The notes under the pieces: generated by a model
Seen by the model: the letters and a program-made list of their open reading frames with translations, nothing else
Database searches by the model: none
Told to the model about the DNA's origin: nothing
Shown here: one piece after another, positions 5,100-8,139 of the stretch
Numbering within the stretch: the stretch's first letter is position 1
Layout: each line of letters opens with the position of its first letter
Position numbers and translations under genes: made by a program
Assembly (NCBI GenBank): GCA_003520455.1
Contig: DOUV01000411.1
Span: 1-8,139, forward strand
Source of the DNA: Chloroflexota bacterium
GTDB lineage: Bacteria; Chloroflexota; Anaerolineae; Ardenticatenales; Ardenticatenaceae
Reading direction: 5' to 3'
Length of the DNA stretch: 8,139 nucleotides

Positions 5100-6755
5100 A
5101 TGAAACGTTTTGCCGTTCTCATCTTTGCGCTCGTCCTACTGCTGGTCCCGGCTGCGCCGCTGGCGGCCCAGGGCGGCAGTACGACCGTCACGATCGTCGC
5201 GTTCAGCGACTATCATTCCCACGCGGTGCCCTTCTACTCCGAGGGCAAGCCGAACCAGGCCGGAATCGCGCGCGCCATCGCCTATCTCAAGGAGCAAAAG
5301 GCCCAGCCGAATACGATTGTGGTCTCGGGCGGCGATACGATGAACGCAGGAACGCCGACCTGGAGCGACGAGTACACGTGCATCGAGTGGCCCTGGTTCA
5401 ACGGGTTGGTCGACGTGATGGCGGTGGGCAACCACGATTTCGACTACGGTGCCGATGCGTTCGCCCAGTGTCAGGCCAGCGCCGACTATCCCATCATCAG
5501 CGCGAGTCTGGTCAAGAGCGACGGGACGCCCTACTTCCAGGTTGACGGCAAACCGTACGTCGTCAAAGAGGTCGACGGTGTCAAGATCGGCTTCTTCGCG
5601 CTTGGTGGCCCCGACGTCCAGAAGCTGATCAAGCCGGAGAATCTGCCGGCCGACACCAGTTGGAAAGACGCGACGGCCACGGCGCAGGAAGTCGTCGACG
5701 CCCTGCGCAACCAGGAGAAGGTGAACGCCGTGGTCTTCATCGGCCACGAACTGCGCGAGGACGATGAGGCCCTGGCGAAGGCGGTGCCAGGCATCGACCT
5801 GATCCTCGGAACCCACTCGCACTACAAGGGCGAGTTGACCAGGATCCCGGGTACGGATACCTCCTACATCTCCCCCTTCCAATACCTGACCTACCTGTCC
5901 AGGGTGCAGCTCGCGTTCGACAACGGCAAGCTGGCGAAGGTGACCGGCGAACTGGTGAAGATGGATGAGAGCCGGCCGGAGGATCCCGAGGTCGCCGGCA
6001 AGGTCGCCCAACTCCAGAAGGATCTGGTGGCCAGGCACCCCGAGCGCTTCGAGGTACTGGGCCAGGCGCAGAAAGAGTTGAGCGACGCCAACATCTCGAC
6101 CGGCGAGTCGCTGATCGGCAACTGGGCGACCGAGGTGCTGCGCCGGGCGGCCGGGGCCAACGCCTTCTTCTCGACCGCCTCCAGCTTCCGGGCCGCGATC
6201 CCGCCCGGTGACATCACGGTCGAACAGTTCTACACGGCGATCCCCTACAAGAACACGGTTACCACGGCGGAGATGACCGGCAAGCAGCTGGCCGATCTCG
6301 TGGCCCTCAGCGTCAGCAAGATGGGCTCGGATGGTTTCAGCCAGGAGAGCGGGGTCCGCTACGCGGTGCAGGATGGCAAGCCGATCAACATCCAGGTGCT
6401 AAAGGACCCGGCCAACCCGGCGGCGGACTACGCCCCGCTCGATCCGAACGCCACCTACACGATCGGCACGACCGACTTCCAGGCCTTCGTCGCTGGCGGC
6501 TACAAGGATCTCTTCGCCCAGGCCCAGAATCTGGCCAAGACCGACAAGGATGCCCACCAGACCCTGATTGACGCCATCAAGACCGGCCCCATTACGGCCG
6601 AACTCGACGGGCGGACCAACGCCACCGGCCCCGCCCCGGCGACGCTACCGACCACCGGCCACTCCACCGAGAACGTACTGCTGCTGCTCGTTGCCGGCCT
6701 CACCGTGCTGCTCGGCGGCACGGCGCTGCGGCGCTGGGCACCGGGAAACAGATAG
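5100..6755 (+). CDS. LPxTG-anchored 5'-nucleotidase / UshA-like metallophosphoesterase
   Basis: This 551-residue surface protein has a signal peptide (MKRF, hydrophobic 5-20, cleavage near AAQ at 22-24). Its N-terminal calcineurin-like metallophosphoesterase domain (about 28-245) has FSDYHSH (D37, H39), GGDT (D79), GNHDFDYG (N111, H112, D115), GHE (H216) and GTHSH (H239, H241). These supply the two-metal site and the His-Asp pair of the UshA family. The C-terminal nucleotidase domain spans about 320-475. Members hydrolyse 5'-nucleotides, UDP-sugars or related phosphoesters outside the cell. The C-terminus is a sorting signal: LPTTG at 516-520, a hydrophobic helix at about 525-540, and a basic tail from R544. 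Sortase should therefore link it to the cell wall, or it stays membrane-held. Where many relatives have an N-x-GG-x-R substrate loop, this protein reads TASSFR (359-364), so its substrate range may differ. It has its own promoter and terminator. The exact substrate cannot be read from sequence. Confidence 0.92.
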   Translation: MKRFAVLIFALVLLLVPAAPLAAQGGSTTVTIVAFSDYHSHAVPFYSEGKPNQAGIARAIAYLKEQKAQPNTIVVSGGDTMNAGTPTWSDEYTCIEWPWFNGLVDVMAVGNHDFDYGADAFAQCQASADYPIISASLVKSDGTPYFQVDGKPYVVKEVDGVKIGFFALGGPDVQKLIKPENLPADTSWKDATATAQEVVDALRNQEKVNAVVFIGHELREDDEALAKAVPGIDLILGTHSHYKGELTRIPGTDTSYISPFQYLTYLSRVQLAFDNGKLAKVTGELVKMDESRPEDPEVAGKVAQLQKDLVARHPERFEVLGQAQKELSDANISTGESLIGNWATEVLRRAAGANAFFSTASSFRAAIPPGDITVEQFYTAIPYKNTVTTAEMTGKQLADLVALSVSKMGSDGFSQESGVRYAVQDGKPINIQVLKDPANPAADYAPLDPNATYTIGTTDFQAFVAGGYKDLFAQAQNLAKTDKDAHQTLIDAIKTGPITAELDGRTNATGPAPATLPTTGHSTENVLLLLVAGLTVLLGGTALRRWAPGNR

Positions 6756-6768
6756 CCCGCCCGATCTT

Positions 6769-6815
6769 CAGACGAACCGGCCCCGGCAACATCGTGTTGC
6801 CGGGGCCGTCTGTTT
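6769..6815 (+). terminator. strong intrinsic terminator of the nucleotidase gene
   Basis: A perfect 14-bp stem (6778-6791 with 6795-6808) closes a TCG loop. CAGAC (6769-6773) can extend the pairing with GTCTG (6808-6812) across a short 5' bulge. The hairpin is followed by GTCTGTTTGAGTCTGTT. It starts 13 bases after the stop codon and insulates amrS. The stem is symmetric, but the better T-rich tail is on the plus strand. Confidence 0.9.
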
Positions 6816-6834
6816 GAGTCTGTTATGTTAATCG

Positions 6835-6862
6835 TTGACGCGGGCCGGGCGGAACGTATAAT
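6835..6862 (+). promoter_or_regulatory. near-consensus sigma70 promoter of amrS
   Basis: TTGACG (6835-6840), a 16-bp spacer and a perfect TATAAT (6857-6862). Transcription should start near 6869, leaving a leader of about 40 nt. The position right after the terminator shows amrS is an independent unit. Confidence 0.88.
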
Positions 6863-6910
6863 AGCAGGAGAACACGCACTCCTGTCAGGCGCGCGAGACG
6901 GGTGGAGAGC

Positions 6911-8047
6911 ATGCCAAAACCACAGGTTGCCAGCGAATCACTGGCCGCGCTCCTCGACCGGCACACCGGCGTGGGGACGCTCTGGTTCCCCGAGGGTGAG
7001 CGCATTCGCTGCGTCGCGTGCGGCCACCGCTGCCTGATCGGCGAGGGACGCCGTGGGATCTGCAAGGTTCGCTTCAACCAGGGCGGCCAGCTCAAGGTGC
7101 CCTTCGGCTACGTCGCCGCGCTGCAGTGCGACCCGGTCGAGAAGAAGCCCTTCTTCCACGTCTACCCCGGCAGTGACGCGCTGACCTTCGGGATGATGGG
7201 GTGTGATTTCAGATGTGCATTCTGCCAGAACTGGGTCACGAGCCAGGCCCTCCGCGACCCGGCCTCGCTCGCGCCAATCACGCGTGTCACACCCACCCAG
7301 CTCGTGGAGCTGGCGCAGCGGCAGGGCGCCCGGCTGGTCGTCTCCAGCTACAACGAGCCGTTGATCACGACCGAGTGGGCGGTGGAGCTCTTCAAGCCGG
7401 CGACGGCGGCCGGCTTCACCTGCGCCTTTGTCTCCAACGGCAACGCCACGCCCGAAGCGCTCGATTTCCTGCGCCCCTGGCTCTCGGCCTACAAAGTCGA
7501 CCTCAAGAGCTTCGACGACCGGCGCTACCGCACCCTCGGCGGCACCCTGGCGCACGTCACCGGCACCATTCGCATGGTGCACGAGCGCGGGCTCTGGCTC
7601 GAGGTCGTGACGTTGATCGTGCCCGGCTTCAACGACGACGAGGCCGAGCTGCGCGACATGGCCCGGTTCATCGCCTCGATCAGCCCTGATATCCCCTGGC
7701 ACGTCACGGCCTTCCACAAAGACTACAAGATGACCGACCCCGACGACACCACCGCCCGCGACCTGATCCGCGCCGCCGAGATCGGGGCCGAGGAGGGGCT
7801 CCACTTCGTCTACGCCGGCAACCTGCCGGGCCAGGTCGGTGAGTGGGAGAACACCCACTGCCCCGCCTGCCGGGAGACCCTGATCGAGCGCTACGGCTTC
7901 CTGGTGCGCGCCTACCGGCTCACCGCCGCGGGCCGCTGCCCGCGCTGCCGGACCCGCATCCTGGGCCTCTGGCCCGCAGACCCCGCCGAGGTCCGCACCG
8001 GCGGCCCCGAGATGTATTTCCGTCGCAGGCCGCGGGTCGTCCGCTGA
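6911..8047 (+). CDS. amrS: AmmeMemoRadiSam system radical SAM enzyme
   Basis: This 378-residue cytosolic enzyme (counted from the ATG at 6911) belongs to the PflA-like COG1180 radical SAM group. It is the 'RadiSam' member of the AMMECR1-MEMO-radical SAM triad, whose reaction is not known to me. Features in order: an N-terminal four-cysteine cluster (C34, C37, C41, C51); the [4Fe-4S]/SAM motif CDFRCAFC (C98, C102, C105) followed by QNW; the barrel with SSYNEP (145-150) and YKVDLKSFD (194-202); GNLPGQ near 303-308; and a C-terminal zinc-ribbon-like pair CPAC (317-320) and CPRC (343-346). This matches the family's full length. An in-frame GTG at 6902 would add three residues. I prefer the ATG because GGTGGAG sits just before it, though the spacing is short. 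AMMECR1 and MEMO genes, often adjacent, are not in the window; they may lie downstream or elsewhere. It has its own strong promoter. Confidence 0.9.
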   Translation: MPKPQVASESLAALLDRHTGVGTLWFPEGERIRCVACGHRCLIGEGRRGICKVRFNQGGQLKVPFGYVAALQCDPVEKKPFFHVYPGSDALTFGMMGCDFRCAFCQNWVTSQALRDPASLAPITRVTPTQLVELAQRQGARLVVSSYNEPLITTEWAVELFKPATAAGFTCAFVSNGNATPEALDFLRPWLSAYKVDLKSFDDRRYRTLGGTLAHVTGTIRMVHERGLWLEVVTLIVPGFNDDEAELRDMARFIASISPDIPWHVTAFHKDYKMTDPDDTTARDLIRAAEIGAEEGLHFVYAGNLPGQVGEWENTHCPACRETLIERYGFLVRAYRLTAAGRCPRCRTRILGLWPADPAEVRTGGPEMYFRRRPRVVR

Positions 8048-8074
8048 CGAGCCCCTGGAGCCGCTGGTCAAGGA

Positions 8075-8139
8075 GTCACCGAGACGACTGCACAGCACCT
8101 TGTGAAGGTGCTTCCAGGTTCGTAGGGGCGCACGGCCGT
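8075..8139. repeat. composite palindromic interspersed element, copy 2 (cut by window end)
   Basis: This stretch aligns without gaps to 215-265 over 51 bases. The module A hairpin is perfect here: AGCACCTT (8094-8101), GTG, AAGGTGCT (8105-8112). GTTCGTAG follows at the same distance (8118-8125), and then the sequence diverges to GGGCGCACGGCCGT. The last eight bases (ACGGCCGT) are self-complementary, so the window probably ends at the centre of a second palindrome whose right arm lies outside. It begins 27 bases after the amrS stop and could sit in the amrS 3' UTR, but it has no T-run in view. Confidence 0.7.

Noticed and set aside
5136..6038. A 300-residue minus-strand frame
   Set aside because: It is antisense to the metallophosphoesterase domain of the nucleotidase; Val/Leu/Asp/Gly/Arg-rich shadow translation.
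6902..6910. GTG at 6902 as the amrS start
   Set aside because: It has no Shine-Dalgarno upstream, while GGTGGAG directly precedes the ATG at 6911. The difference is only three residues and remains uncertain.
6938..8098. A 386-residue minus-strand frame
   Set aside because: It is antisense to amrS, which has all radical SAM and zinc-ribbon motifs in its frame; the antisense product is Gly/Ala/Val/Asp-rich without motifs.
1..8139. tRNA or rRNA genes, insertion sequence or phage genes
   Set aside because: I saw no T-loop-like GTTCGA/AAATCC context with cloverleaf arms, no rRNA motifs, and no transposase, integrase or phage structural motifs in any frame.

Overview
The window is high-GC bacterial chromosome with four full-length protein genes, one small hypothetical gene, and about 3 kb of non-coding sequence rich in palindromic and tandem repeats. 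The combination of strong Shine-Dalgarno sites (AAGGAGG type), sigma70-like promoters, an LPxTG-type surface protein, and interspersed GTTCGTAG-ended palindromes suggests a Gram-positive-like, high-GC lineage. Chloroflexota (Thermomicrobia/Sphaerobacter-like) is my best guess. This is inference from style, not from a marker gene.

Layout, left to right. Positions 1-568 carry no convincing gene, only a decayed copy of a repeat also found next to pruA (169-211) and a composite palindromic element (215-329). A 90-residue Cys/Trp-rich protein of unknown function is encoded on the minus strand (617-889), with a textbook intrinsic terminator just past its stop. Between it and pruA is an unusual structure: two oppositely oriented arrays of four 9-bp units (1017-1052 and 1108-1143) around an extended -10 promoter that points at the small gene. 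The second array runs into the pruA stop codon. pruA (L-glutamate gamma-semialdehyde dehydrogenase, minus strand, 1140-2711) has an excellent RBS and a TATAAT promoter whose -35 box sits in the centre of a perfect 9-bp-arm dyad.

The divergent intergenic region (2712-3390) includes a hairpin-ended repeat. It is followed on the plus strand by a secreted di-heme cytochrome c peroxidase/MauG-family protein (3391-4611), a 488-bp gap, a secreted 5'-nucleotidase/UshA-like metallophosphoesterase ending in an LPTTG cell-wall sorting signal (5100-6755), a strong terminator, and an AmmeMemoRadiSam radical SAM enzyme (amrS, 6911-8047) with its own near-consensus promoter. The window ends inside a second copy of the composite palindromic element.

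The genes look like independent transcription units rather than one pathway: proline/glutamate catabolism, an extracytoplasmic heme enzyme, extracellular phosphate or nucleoside scavenging, and a radical SAM enzyme without its usual partners in view. I found no phage genes, transposase, CRISPR array, tRNA or rRNA. The best candidates for something undescribed are the inverted 9-bp arrays with their internal promoter, the small CxCxC gene beside them, and the dispersed composite palindromes.
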